Source: Marinobacter sp. es.048
Lineage (GTDB): Bacteria; Pseudomonadota; Gammaproteobacteria; Pseudomonadales; Oleiphilaceae
Direction: 5' to 3'
Assembly: GCF_900188435.1 (NCBI RefSeq)
Contig: NZ_FYFA01000001.1
Location: 186,001-250,000 of the forward strand
Length of the DNA stretch: 64,000 nucleotides
Under the pieces are notes generated by a model. It did no database searches. It had not been told where the DNA came from and saw nothing but the letters and a program-made list of their open reading frames with translations. This document shows, piece after piece, positions 8,110 to 16,613 of this stretch (positions within the stretch are counted from its first letter, which is position 1; each line of letters starts with the position of its first letter). The translations under genes and the position numbers were made by a program.

Positions 8110-9450
8110 ATGCGATACGAAACGGTCGAACTTGAAATTGATGTCTCGGAACTGCGGGTCGGAATGCACGTCGTCCGGCTTGATCGCCCGTGGGAAGACA
8201 CTGATTTCCTGATCCAGGGTTTTGTGGTCCAGCGACAAAAGGATATCGATGCCCTTCAGTCCCAATGCCGAAGCGTAGTGATTGAAGGCAAAGTCAAGAA
8301 CACTGAGCCGGACATTGCTCAACGAAAGTCACGGACATCGTCGAAGTCCCGCTTTTCCATGTTCCATGGACCGACATCCGAACGGGAGATATTGAATCCC
8401 CCGCAAGAGTCCATTGCGGAAACCGGCAATTCCCGGTCGCGTAAGCGGACTACTTACATCAACAAGGTCAGTGTTGATAGAGAAATACGAAAAGCATCTG
8501 GACATTACGCCGAGGCCAAGTCCTTTGCCGCCAGCATCATGTCCGGTCTACGCGTTGGTCGCACACTTGATCTCAACAAGGCCCGCGAGGTCGTGGATAA
8601 CTGCGTAGACAGCATCCTGAGAAATGAAGACGCACTGCTACTGCTTACAAAGTTGAAACACAAGGACAAATATACGGCAGAGCATTGCCTCAACGTTTCG
8701 ATACTGTCGGCCGCGTTCGCTAAAAAGCTGGGATTACTGGAAGAAGAGATTCGAACATTGGGGCTGTCCGGCCTACTCCACGACATAGGCAAAGCCAAAG
8801 TCCCGGTCGATCTGCTGCAAAAACCGGGACCTTTGACACCCGAAGAACACGGACTCATGCAAAACCACGCCAACTGGGGCCGTGACATGCTCATGGCCCT
8901 TCCCCGCGTAGTAAATGCGGCCGTCGACGTAGCATACAACCACCATGAACGCCTTGACGGCAGGGGCTATCCCCGGGGCCTCGTTGATTCCCAGATTCCC
9001 TATTTCGCCAAAATTGTGGCCATCGTCGATACCTACGACGCAATCACAAGCAATCGAGCTTATGACCGCGGGCGCTCCTCACGGGAGGCGCTGGAAATCA
9101 TCCACCGCTTCAGAGGCACTCAGTTTGATCCTGAGCTTGCCCGGGAGTTCGTCCTGCTGATCGGAATCTATCCACCCGGCGCGATTGTTGAAATGAAATC
9201 AGGCGAAGTGGCAATCGTGATTGGCTCAAACCCGAAGAATCGACGAAAGCCAAAGGTGGTTTTGGTCCGGGATGAAAACAAACAGCGGCCTGCAAAATAC
9301 CGTCTTCTGGACTTGCAGAGTGAGCCTCTTAACAGTGTCGGAGAACCGTTCGAGATCATTAAAGAAGTTCCTGACGGAACCTACGGAATCGTCTTGCAGC
9401 GATTCATCGATAACGGGCTCACTCTGGACGTAAACGATGCGCCGCTTTGA
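8110..9450 (+). CDS. HD-GYP domain c-di-GMP phosphodiesterase with DUF3391 (paralogue)
   Basis: A 446-residue paralogue of the protein encoded at 2732-4069, collinear over its full length. DUF3391 (IDVSELRVGMHVVRLDRPW) is followed by HD-GYP with LLHDIGKAKVP (His224-Asp225) and HHERLDGRGYPRGL (GYP 286-288), so it should hydrolyse c-di-GMP. The two copies differ mainly in the basic linker after about residue 65. The start at 8110 matches the paralogue, although the ribosome binding site (an AGG about 10 bases upstream) is weak. It ends 21 bp from the convergent binding-protein gene. Confidence 0.91.
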   Translation: MRYETVELEIDVSELRVGMHVVRLDRPWEDTDFLIQGFVVQRQKDIDALQSQCRSVVIEGKVKNTEPDIAQRKSRTSSKSRFSMFHGPTSEREILNPPQESIAETGNSRSRKRTTYINKVSVDREIRKASGHYAEAKSFAASIMSGLRVGRTLDLNKAREVVDNCVDSILRNEDALLLLTKLKHKDKYTAEHCLNVSILSAAFAKKLGLLEEEIRTLGLSGLLHDIGKAKVPVDLLQKPGPLTPEEHGLMQNHANWGRDMLMALPRVVNAAVDVAYNHHERLDGRGYPRGLVDSQIPYFAKIVAIVDTYDAITSNRAYDRGRSSREALEIIHRFRGTQFDPELAREFVLLIGIYPPGAIVEMKSGEVAIVIGSNPKNRRKPKVVLVRDENKQRPAKYRLLDLQSEPLNSVGEPFEIIKEVPDGTYGIVLQRFIDNGLTLDVNDAPL

Positions 9451-9471
9451 CACCTACCCACTCAGCATACT

Positions 9472-10284
9472 TCAACTGGAGGCGGAGTACATAGCCTTGT
9501 AGCGTCTGATCAGCTCTTCCACGCGACCAGAGTTCACGAGCTCATAGAGGCGCTCGGCAAGTCGCTCCCGAAGCTCGTAGGAGTTGCATGGTGCTGACTT
9601 GGAGAAGGTAAAAAACAGACCTTCCCGGCTCACCGGAGTCGACAGGGGAACAAATTGATCGGCAGTACCCAGGTACTCAAGTTTCACCTCACCCTGCAAT
9701 ACTTCATAGAGGACATAATCCACCCGGTCAACGAGCGCCATCTGGAAGGACTGCTCAATTGACCTCACGCCTTCGATTCTGAGGTTCTGCTCCGCGTACC
9801 GATCGAAGTTCTGACCAAAGCTATTGTTGATCAGTGTACTACCACGTTTGCCTGCCAAATCTGGCCAATGGCGGTACTCAAACTCCTTGCCTTTTCGCAC
9901 CCAGACAGCGGTTGGCAAATGCGTAATCGGAGGAAGAAGATAATCCATGTAGCCGATGCGCTCGGAAGTGATGAAGGCTCCCGTCACCATGTCGATTTCA
10001 CCCTGACGGGCCAAATGCTGAACCCGGGCCCAGGAGCCAATATCCCTCACTTCAACATTGACACCGAGTGGCTCGGTGATTTCCTTTAGCAAAGCAGGCA
10101 CCGCGCCAATCAGATAGCCTGGGCGCTGTTCGTCGCGCCAGAGCAGGGGCGGATACTCCGGATTCCCGCTCACGGTGAGCGTATTGCAGGAAGGGTCTGG
10201 CAAGGCGTGAACCGGTGCCAGAAACAAGGTGGCAACTGCGAATACAAGTGACTTACCGACAACAGAAGAAAATGACTTATTCAA
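9472..10284 (-). CDS. Periplasmic solute-binding protein family 3
   Basis: About 270 residues. Starting at the TTG at 10284, the protein opens with a clean signal peptide (NKSFSSVVGKSLVFAVATL, then a cleavage region around PVHA-LPDP) and GAGG lies about 10 bases upstream. A longer start at 10332 would bury the signal sequence. The mature part has family-3 features: GYLIGAVPALLKEI, WARVQHLARQGEIDMVTG and a C-terminal helix after GRVEELIRRYK. No permease or ATPase gene is adjacent. It overlaps the RNase J-like gene by a few bases as the third gene of an operon. Confidence 0.82.
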   Translation of the reverse strand: MNKSFSSVVGKSLVFAVATLFLAPVHALPDPSCNTLTVSGNPEYPPLLWRDEQRPGYLIGAVPALLKEITEPLGVNVEVRDIGSWARVQHLARQGEIDMVTGAFITSERIGYMDYLLPPITHLPTAVWVRKGKEFEYRHWPDLAGKRGSTLINNSFGQNFDRYAEQNLRIEGVRSIEQSFQMALVDRVDYVLYEVLQGEVKLEYLGTADQFVPLSTPVSREGLFFTFSKSAPCNSYELRERLAERLYELVNSGRVEELIRRYKAMYSASS

Positions 10285-11659
10285 CTCTGACAAGACCCTC
10301 TTTGTGCCAGCCCAGACGGCCGGTTCCGACAACCTGACGACGTATGCCCGGCACCGGCCGGATCATGAAAAGGTCACCGTTTCGGCCCACCATGGCCCGC
10401 GGTACACCAGTTGCTTTGGCTATATCAGCATGCGTTTCCATGTGTTCAGCCTCACCATGGACCGGAATGGCAATGGCAGGCCTTACCCATTTGTACATTA
10501 ACTCCAGTTCTTCCTGCGCGGGATGACCTGACGCATGAATCGGCAAATCAGCATCCTCGGCGGTGACTACCCTGACCCCCAGTTCTTTCAGTCTGCTCAC
10601 CAGTGCTTCAATGGATTCCTCGTTGCCGGGAATGGCACGGGCGCTGAAGATCACTGTATCGCCCGTTTCCAGCTCGAAATCCGAATGACTGCCGGTCGCC
10701 AGTCTGCGCAAAGCCGTTCGGGGTTCGCCCTGGCTGCCGGTTGCCACGGCCAGAACTTCATCCCGCGGCAGGTAGCCAAGATGGGAGGGATTGATCAAAT
10801 GATCTGCCGAATCCCAGAGCCCTGCCGCTTTGGCTGCCCCACTCATATTAATCAATGAGCGCCCCAGAAGCCCCATGTAGCGCCCGGTCTCCCGCGCTAT
10901 GGAGGCCAACGTGTGCAAGCGGGCAATATTGCTACCGAAGCAGGTTACCACCACGCGCCCCTCGGCGGATTGGACAGCCTGCCGCAAACCTGCGTGCAGA
11001 GCAGCCTCGGACACCGAGTGTCCCGATACCGTGGCGTTGGTGGAATCGCACACCATGGCGTTGACACCCGCTTCCGCCAGGTCGGTAAAGGTTTTTGGCG
11101 AATAGCCATGGCCTACCAACGGCTGCTCATCCAGCTTCCAGTCACCGCTGTGGAAGATGTTACCGGCATCCGTGCGGATCATAAGAGCATTGGGATCCGG
11201 AATAGAGTGGGTCAGCGCCAGCCATTGAACGCTGAATGGCCCGATCTGTTTGCTCTGGCCAGTTTCCACCTCAATGATCGGAACGCGGTGCAGCAGATCG
11301 AACTCCGCGAGTTTTCGACGCAGAATCTCCGCGGTGAACCGGCTGGTATAGATCGGACACTGCAGCAGCGGCCAAAGATAGGGAACAGCGCCAACGTGAT
11401 CTTCATGGGCATGGGTAATAACCAGGCCCGACAGACGGTCCCGTCGGTCGGCAATAAAAGCAGGATCCGCCATCTGCACGTGCGGCTCGCCACGGTGGTG
11501 CACCGTGCCATCAGCGGCAAGCCGACCAGGCTTCGGAAAGGTAACGCCACAATCCACCATCAACCAGGCGCCATTGTGGCCGTAGAGGTTTAGGTTCATA
11601 CCAATTTCTCCGGTTCCACCCAGAGGCAGGAACCAGAGATCAGACTGTTCGGGAATCAT
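10277..11659 (-). CDS. RNase J-like metallo-beta-lactamase/beta-CASP ribonuclease
   Basis: A 460-residue protein with the RNase J core: GGTGEIGMN near the N-terminus, the zinc motif HAHEDHVGAVPYL (about 79-91), HSGDWKLDE, VCDSTNA, and the beta-CASP segment ATGSQGEPRTALRR. HASGHPAQEEL and the final HGEAEHMETH follow. Family members are 5' exo- and endo-ribonucleases. It lacks the roughly 100-residue C-terminal domain of full-length Bacillus RNase J (about 550 residues). It overlaps the upstream binding-protein gene by ATGA and the downstream one by a few bases, so the three are probably cotranscribed. Confidence 0.88.
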   Translation of the reverse strand: MIPEQSDLWFLPLGGTGEIGMNLNLYGHNGAWLMVDCGVTFPKPGRLAADGTVHHRGEPHVQMADPAFIADRRDRLSGLVITHAHEDHVGAVPYLWPLLQCPIYTSRFTAEILRRKLAEFDLLHRVPIIEVETGQSKQIGPFSVQWLALTHSIPDPNALMIRTDAGNIFHSGDWKLDEQPLVGHGYSPKTFTDLAEAGVNAMVCDSTNATVSGHSVSEAALHAGLRQAVQSAEGRVVVTCFGSNIARLHTLASIARETGRYMGLLGRSLINMSGAAKAAGLWDSADHLINPSHLGYLPRDEVLAVATGSQGEPRTALRRLATGSHSDFELETGDTVIFSARAIPGNEESIEALVSRLKELGVRVVTAEDADLPIHASGHPAQEELELMYKWVRPAIAIPVHGEAEHMETHADIAKATGVPRAMVGRNGDLFMIRPVPGIRRQVVGTGRLGWHKEGLVRVE

Positions 11660-12408
11660 TCAGCAACTCGATCTAGATACTCAAACAACAGGTCATCTTG
11701 TGTGCCTTCCATTTCAATCAGTTTGAGCGCCGCCCGAATATCATCGGCGTACTTCAGCACTGGCGAGCTTTTCGCAACAGCAATGTAGGAGCGCTCTCCG
11801 GGCACAAAGAACGGTGAAACCTCAACATCCAGCCCCAGCTTCTCAACCGTGTACAAACCAACGAGCTCTGGCGCGATAACGACATCTACCCGGCCTTTCT
11901 GCATCATCAGCATCAGATTTTCGTAACGGGGCGCACGCTCCTTGAGAAGCTTCTCATCACCATCAAACCGGGAAAAATACGACGCTCCTTCCAGAACGCC
12001 AATGGCTCTTCCATAAAGATCGGCGTAACGCTCAATGCGATTCTCTTCGTTCAGGTAAAAAAACAATCGCCGCTCCGGTGGAAATGCCGGCGCCACAAAC
12101 TCCATGAGCTCGGTCCGCCCCGGGGTCTCCAGGGGACCCAGCATCACATCCACCTCGCCCTGCTGGACCATTCTCAAGACCCGTCGGAAAGGCGCCTCTC
12201 GATAATGTACTCTCCAGCCCAGCCGATCGGCAATTTCCTCGAAGATATCCACGTAGAGGCCGGTTGGCTCCCCACCCTGGATGATCCGGTACGGGGGCGC
12301 ATGATTGGCTCCCACGGTTACGGTCAGTGCTTCCACGGTTTCCGTGCCCTGCTGTGCCGAAACCGGAAACACCAACGCGACCAGAAGAGCAGTGGTAAAC
12401 ACTCGCAT
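11656..12408 (-). CDS. Periplasmic solute-binding protein family 3
   Basis: A 250-residue protein beginning MRVFTTALLVALVFPVSAQQ, a clear signal peptide, with AAGGA eight bases before the ATG at 12408. Upstream in-frame starts would lengthen the N-terminus before the signal. Mature motifs include PPYRIIQGGEPTGLYVDIFE and MVQQGEVDVMLGPL, as in amino-acid-type binding proteins. It is the first gene of the operon with the RNase J-like and second binding-protein genes. As no transporter subunits are present, it may serve a sensory role or work with a distant permease; this is inference. Confidence 0.84.
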   Translation of the reverse strand: MRVFTTALLVALVFPVSAQQGTETVEALTVTVGANHAPPYRIIQGGEPTGLYVDIFEEIADRLGWRVHYREAPFRRVLRMVQQGEVDVMLGPLETPGRTELMEFVAPAFPPERRLFFYLNEENRIERYADLYGRAIGVLEGASYFSRFDGDEKLLKERAPRYENLMLMMQKGRVDVVIAPELVGLYTVEKLGLDVEVSPFFVPGERSYIAVAKSSPVLKYADDIRAALKLIEMEGTQDDLLFEYLDRVAE

Positions 12409-12599
12409 TCCAGTCGTCCTTGCCTGTGAGGTTTTCACATTTTTGTGAGGTCTGATCATCTGTCTCCAGTATAGACGGTTCAAGATCCGGGATTGTTGGA
12501 ATTACGTACTCACGGTTGAATTCGGTCACCCGTGGCACAAGTTCATTTACACAGCAATCGAGAAGCGCCATTCATTCGTCAATGAAAAGGACGGACACC

Positions 12600-13283
12600 A
12601 TGAAAATTCTGATGGTTCTTACATCCCATGACCAGATGGGCGACACCGGCCATAAGACCGGCTTCTGGCTCGAAGAGTTCACCGCGCCTTACTATGTTTT
12701 CCGGGACGCCGACGCAGACATCACCATTGCGTCACCCAAGGGCGGCCAGCCGCCGGTAGATCCCAACAGTGAGGCGGAGGAAGCACTTACTGAAACCACC
12801 CGTAGGTTCCAGCAGGATGCCCATGCCAAGGAATCGCTGGCCAGCACCAAGAAGCTTGGCGATGTGGATATGAACGAATACGATGCGATTTTCTATCCAG
12901 GTGGCCACGGTCCGCTGTGGGATCTGGTCAACGACGAAAAATCCATTGCCCTGATCAAAACTGCCTACGAGCAGGACAAGGTAATCGGTGCAGTCTGCCA
13001 TGCGCCTGCCGTGTTCAAGAATGTGCAAGTGAAGCCGGGCCAGAACATCGTAGGCGGCCGGGAAGTCACGGGCTTCACCAACAGTGAGGAAGAAGCGGTA
13101 GGCCTCAGCGGTGTGGTGCCCTTCCTGCTGGAGGATATGCTGAAGGAGAACACCGCCACCTACATCCGGGGTGACGACTGGGCACCGCACATTGTGGTGG
13201 ACGGCAAGCTGATTACCGGGCAGAACCCGGCATCCTCAGAGGGTGCAGCGAAGGCCGTAGTTCAGGCGCTTCAAGAAGCCTGA
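12600..13283 (+). CDS. DJ-1/PfpI superfamily protein (Hsp31-like glutamine amidotransferase-like)
   Basis: A 227-residue cytoplasmic protein. The nucleophile elbow IGAVCHAPAVFKN places the conserved cysteine at about residue 138, and FYPGGHGPLWDL supplies the preceding strand-loop. These match Hsp31/YajL-like members of the DJ-1/PfpI superfamily, which act as chaperones, glyoxalases or deglycases; the activity here is not settled. The ATG at 12600 has AAGGA upstream; an earlier in-frame start at 12516 adds 28 unrelated residues. A hairpin terminator follows the stop. Confidence 0.88.
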   Translation: MKILMVLTSHDQMGDTGHKTGFWLEEFTAPYYVFRDADADITIASPKGGQPPVDPNSEAEEALTETTRRFQQDAHAKESLASTKKLGDVDMNEYDAIFYPGGHGPLWDLVNDEKSIALIKTAYEQDKVIGAVCHAPAVFKNVQVKPGQNIVGGREVTGFTNSEEEAVGLSGVVPFLLEDMLKENTATYIRGDDWAPHIVVDGKLITGQNPASSEGAAKAVVQALQEA

Positions 13284-13308
13284 TCCGAAAAAACCGGACC
13301 ATGAATCC

Positions 13309-13337
13309 GGGGTCAGATGAAATGCTCATCTGGCCCC
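13309..13337 (+). terminator. Hairpin terminator between convergent genes
   Basis: GGGGTCAGATGA and TCATCTGGCCCC pair over 12 positions (one wobble) around an AATGC loop, followed by GTTTTC. It lies 25 bp after the DJ-1/PfpI stop and 11 bp before the end of the convergent thioesterase gene, so it may serve both, with the better T-tract on the plus strand. Confidence 0.65.
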
Positions 13338-13348
13338 GTTTTCAGGTT

Positions 13349-13801
13349 TTAAGATGACTCCCCTGCGTGACTGATCAACTCACCGGGAGCGCCGTTCTCA
13401 AGCAATTCACGAATACGATCCGGTATCGTGACCTTCGCCATCACTGAAGGCTGAATCACCACGTAGGTGACGTCGGCATCGACGATAAACGCCCCATCCC
13501 CGTACCGGAAAAACTCCAGATGTAACGTGAACGAGGTGTTGCCGATTCTTCCCGCCCGGATACGGGCTTCCAGTACATCATCGAACTTTGCCGGGGCTTT
13601 CCAGTTCACGGTAAGGCTCACCACCTGGATATCCAGGTCCTGATCCAACAGGTGCTGGTAATCGCCAAACAACGTGCGAATGTATTCGTTTACAGCAATA
13701 TCGACAAAATCCGCATAACGGGCGTTGAACACCACACCCTGAGCATCGCATTCGCCATAGCGAACCCGGAAGCGAAAGCGGAAAGGCAGATCACCAGCCA
13801 T
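13349..13801 (-). CDS. Acyl-CoA thioesterase, YbgC/4-hydroxybenzoyl-CoA thioesterase family
   Basis: A 150-residue hotdog protein. The motif RVRYGECDAQGVVFNARYAD (about 12-31) contains the catalytic aspartate context DxxGxVxxxxY of the YbgC/4HBT family, which hydrolyses short- or aryl-acyl-CoA esters. The rest of the domain is intact. The substrate cannot be assigned. It is divergent from the MotA-like gene and does not neighbour tol-pal genes, unlike classical ybgC. Confidence 0.85.
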   Translation of the reverse strand: MAGDLPFRFRFRVRYGECDAQGVVFNARYADFVDIAVNEYIRTLFGDYQHLLDQDLDIQVVSLTVNWKAPAKFDDVLEARIRAGRIGNTSFTLHLEFFRYGDGAFIVDADVTYVVIQPSVMAKVTIPDRIRELLENGAPGELISHAGESS

Positions 13802-13861
13802 GAAGCGCTCCGATTAAAGTTCAGTTACTGTCGCCAACAGGTTCTCATATCTGTGCTAACG

Positions 13862-13881
13862 TTTTGAGGAATATCTCAAAA
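13862..13881. repeat. Perfect inverted repeat upstream of the MotA-like gene
   Basis: TTTTGAG (13862-13868) and CTCAAAA (13875-13881) are perfect arms around GAATAT. The palindrome ends 15 bp before the ATG at 13897 and lies in the divergent promoter region. It may be an operator or a translation-affecting hairpin; its position suggests regulation rather than termination. Confidence 0.5.
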
Positions 13882-13896
13882 AAGCTGGCGAACGCT

Positions 13897-14625
13897 ATGA
13901 GCAACCCCAAACACACCCTTTTCTGGATGACGCTGTTTCTCGGCGTGGTCGTTATTGTCGGTGCCCTGATCCATAAGCCCCTGGTCTCGGCCTTTATGGC
14001 CAACTGGGTTTTCAATCTGCTGATTCTCGGAGTTCTGATCATCGGCATTGCCCTCACCTACCGGCAGGTTTTCGTGCTGTTTCCGGAATTGAAGTGGATC
14101 GCCCAGTTCAGAACCGGCCATGCCGGACTTTCCGTGGTTCAAGAACCCCAATTGTTGAAGCCGCTGGCAAGACAGCTCGGCGAGGATGCGACCAAGGACC
14201 GATTCACGCTATCCACCCTGTCACTGAGAACCGTGCTCGACGGCATCCATTCGCGCATGGACGAACAGCGGGAAATCACCCGCTACTTCATCAGCCTGCT
14301 GGTCTTCCTCGGTCTGCTGGGTACCTTCTGGGGCCTGCTGGGCACCATCAACTCGGTCGGCCAGGTCATTACCGGCCTGGATATGAGCCAGGAAGACTTC
14401 GGCAAGGTGTTTGCGGAGCTTCAGGAAGGCCTGCTCACGCCCCTCGAGGGCATGGGCACGGCCTTCAGCTCTTCCCTGCTGGGCCTCGGCGGCTCGCTGA
14501 TCCTCGGTTTCCTCGACATCCAGGCTGGCCATGCCCAGAACCGTTTCTACGACGGCCTTGAAGAGTGGCTGACGGGCGTGACCAACCTCGTAGACCGGGT
14601 AGACGACGAGAACGACCTGTCATGA
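13897..14625 (+). CDS. MotA/TolQ/ExbB-type proton channel protein
   Basis: About 242 residues with two N-terminal membrane helices (about 12-28 and 38-55) and a further hydrophobic pair around ISLLVFLGLLGTFWGLLGTI and AFSSSLLGLGGSLILGF, the MotA/TolQ/ExbB channel core. The downstream overlapping gene supplies a MotB-like partner. It is not canonical MotA or PomA: the cytoplasmic domain is different and no flagellar genes are near. The start is uncertain; the ATG at 13897 lacks a strong ribosome binding site and a TTG at 13864 is an alternative lying inside a palindrome. Confidence 0.78.
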   Translation: MSNPKHTLFWMTLFLGVVVIVGALIHKPLVSAFMANWVFNLLILGVLIIGIALTYRQVFVLFPELKWIAQFRTGHAGLSVVQEPQLLKPLARQLGEDATKDRFTLSTLSLRTVLDGIHSRMDEQREITRYFISLLVFLGLLGTFWGLLGTINSVGQVITGLDMSQEDFGKVFAELQEGLLTPLEGMGTAFSSSLLGLGGSLILGFLDIQAGHAQNRFYDGLEEWLTGVTNLVDRVDDENDLS

Positions 14626-15647
14626 TCGGTTCCAGACGTCGAAGCCGAAGCACCACCAACGTCTGGCCAGGGTACGTGGATGCCCTTTCGGCCTTGTTGA
14701 TGCTGGTGATCTTCATGCTACTGGTCTACGTGGTCAGCCAGCTCTACCTGTCCCAGACACTCTCTGACCGGGATACCCAGCTTGCCCGACTCAATGCCCA
14801 GTTGAACGAGCTCTCGGAATTGCTCGGCCTGGAAGAAAACAGAAGCGAGGCACTGGAAAATCAGTTAACCAGCCTTCAGGAGCGGAACAACAGTCTGGTC
14901 GGTCAGCTGGAATCCACCCGTGAACAACTGATGCGGCAAACCGCCATGGCCGATGCGCAATCGGAGCGGCTGGCCAGCATGGAGGAGTCGATTGACGAGA
15001 AAGACGATATATCGGCCAGCCAGCAGGCGATGATCCTGAGACTGTCGAACCAGATAGCCTCATTGCGGGAACAACTCAGGCAGATTGCCTCCGCGCTGGA
15101 GCTGCAGGAACAAATGACCGCCGACAAGGAACAGGAACTTGAACAAGTCAGCCGACGGCTCAACACCCTGTTGGCTGAGCGCGTCAACCAGCTCGAACAG
15201 TACCAATCCGAGTTCTTTGCCCGGCTCCGGGATATTCTGGCCGGCAACGAAAATGTCCGGATCGTCGGCGACCGCTTTTTGCTGCCCTCTGAACTGCTGT
15301 TTGCTTCCGCCTCGGCAGAACTGGGTGAGGAAGGCCGGCAAGAGTTGGACAAGCTTGCTGATTTGCTGCTGGATGTTTCAGCCAGGATTCCGGACGACGT
15401 GGACTGGATTCTGAGGATTGATGGCCACACAGACATATTGCCCATCAATACCCAGAGATTCCCCTCGAACTGGGAGCTCTCAACCGCTCGCGCGGTTGCG
15501 GTGGTTCGCTACCTGGCTGACCAGGGTGTGCCGGAACGGCGCATGGCGGCAGCCGGCTTCGGTGAGTTTTTCCCGGTGGCAGAAGGGACCTCGCCGGAAG
15601 CCCTGCAGCGCAACCGGCGAATTGAGCTAAAACTGACGGATCGCTAG
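14622..15647 (+). CDS. MotB-like OmpA-domain protein with long coiled coil
   Basis: A 341-residue protein: one membrane helix (about 20-42), a long predicted coiled coil (about 50-205, rich in Q/E/L heptads) and a C-terminal OmpA-like peptidoglycan-binding domain (about 215-338) with LRIDGHTDILPI, LSTARAVAVVRYL and QRNRRIELKL. Its start overlaps the stop of the MotA-like gene (ATGA), so the two are surely translated together. The pair probably makes an ion-driven stator or force-transmitting complex. Unlike PomB, the coiled coil is very long and would place the OmpA domain far from the membrane. Confidence 0.85.
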   Translation: MIGSRRRSRSTTNVWPGYVDALSALLMLVIFMLLVYVVSQLYLSQTLSDRDTQLARLNAQLNELSELLGLEENRSEALENQLTSLQERNNSLVGQLESTREQLMRQTAMADAQSERLASMEESIDEKDDISASQQAMILRLSNQIASLREQLRQIASALELQEQMTADKEQELEQVSRRLNTLLAERVNQLEQYQSEFFARLRDILAGNENVRIVGDRFLLPSELLFASASAELGEEGRQELDKLADLLLDVSARIPDDVDWILRIDGHTDILPINTQRFPSNWELSTARAVAVVRYLADQGVPERRMAAAGFGEFFPVAEGTSPEALQRNRRIELKLTDR

Positions 15648-16585
15648 TTCTGCGAGTGGGATAGCAGGGCATTGACCGTTCTGGTGTATGGCGCCTCAAT
15701 ACCCAAGCGCTCGCAGCGTCTCAGCACCACACCAGCGATGCTGTCGAGTTCAAGGGGCCGGCCTTTTTCCTTATCGATCAACATGGATGTTTTGATGGCG
15801 TTGAAGTTGCTGATCAGATCGAACATCTCGGCCAGATCTTCAGGCCCGAGGTTCACGTCATCGGCTTTAGAGGCCGCCACTGTTTCTGCCATCATTCCGT
15901 GGACAATCTTCTGGAATTCCGGGTGGTGGGTCAGGCTCCGGGTATCCAGACCCGTCAAGGCTGAGAGGGGATTAACGCCGTTGTTGATCACCAGCTTGCG
16001 CCAAAGCTCGTAACGGATGTTGTCGGAAACGGTTGCCGGAATCCCGGCCGCCTCGAATTCTGACCGCAAACGCTCCAGCAACGCGCCCCGGCGGTCAGCT
16101 CCGACGGCCAGAGGCCATTCACCCATAACAATTTGGGCAGGCCCCTCGGCTTCCACTACGCCCGGCTGGACGATATGGCCACCAATTCGAACGGCCAAGC
16201 CACCCAAGACCCTTTGCGCCCCCAACAATGATGCCAGAGCAGGCTCATTGTCCACCCCGTTCTGAAGCGACAGGACAGGCACTGTGCCGTGGTAGAGCCA
16301 GGGGCCCAGCTCCGCCAGCATCGCTTCAGTCGCCGTGGATTTGAGCGTGACCAGAACAACGTCAAAAACATCTGGACTGTAGCCGGCAACCAGTCCGGAA
16401 TGATCCAACGCCTGAACCGGGAACGACCACACCTCTTCCCCGTACTGAACCGTCAGCCCTTGTTCCTGAAGTACCGCCAGATGGGCACCGCGCGCGGTCA
16501 GAATGACCTCATGCCCGGCATGCAGCAGGCGGGCGGCGTAATAGCCCCCGATACCACCGGCACCCACGATCAATATTCTGAGCAT
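15644..16585 (-). CDS. panE: 2-Dehydropantoate 2-reductase
   Basis: A 313-residue protein with the N-terminal nucleotide-binding motif ILIVGAGGIGGYYAARLL. The ketopantoate reductase catalytic region includes ELWRKLVINNGVNPLSALTG (catalytic Lys and Asn context) and a C-terminal DSIAGVVLRRCERLGI segment. It reduces 2-dehydropantoate with NADPH on the way to pantothenate and CoA. It starts 28 bp after the stop of the LigB-like gene, without a visible terminator, and has AAGGGA before the ATG, so it could be the last gene of the phenol operon. Its stop overlaps the convergent MotB-like gene. Confidence 0.9.
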   Translation of the reverse strand: MLRILIVGAGGIGGYYAARLLHAGHEVILTARGAHLAVLQEQGLTVQYGEEVWSFPVQALDHSGLVAGYSPDVFDVVLVTLKSTATEAMLAELGPWLYHGTVPVLSLQNGVDNEPALASLLGAQRVLGGLAVRIGGHIVQPGVVEAEGPAQIVMGEWPLAVGADRRGALLERLRSEFEAAGIPATVSDNIRYELWRKLVINNGVNPLSALTGLDTRSLTHHPEFQKIVHGMMAETVAASKADDVNLGPEDLAEMFDLISNFNAIKTSMLIDKEKGRPLELDSIAGVVLRRCERLGIEAPYTRTVNALLSHSQN

Positions 16586-16613
16586 TAACGTAATCCCTTA
16601 TGTTTTCCTCAGT

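Noticed and set aside
13897..15647. Zorya-type anti-phage system (ZorA/ZorB resemblance)
   Set aside because: The MotA/OmpA pair is present but no ZorC, ZorD or ZorE-like helicase or nuclease gene follows; panE and the phenol operon lie next to it instead.
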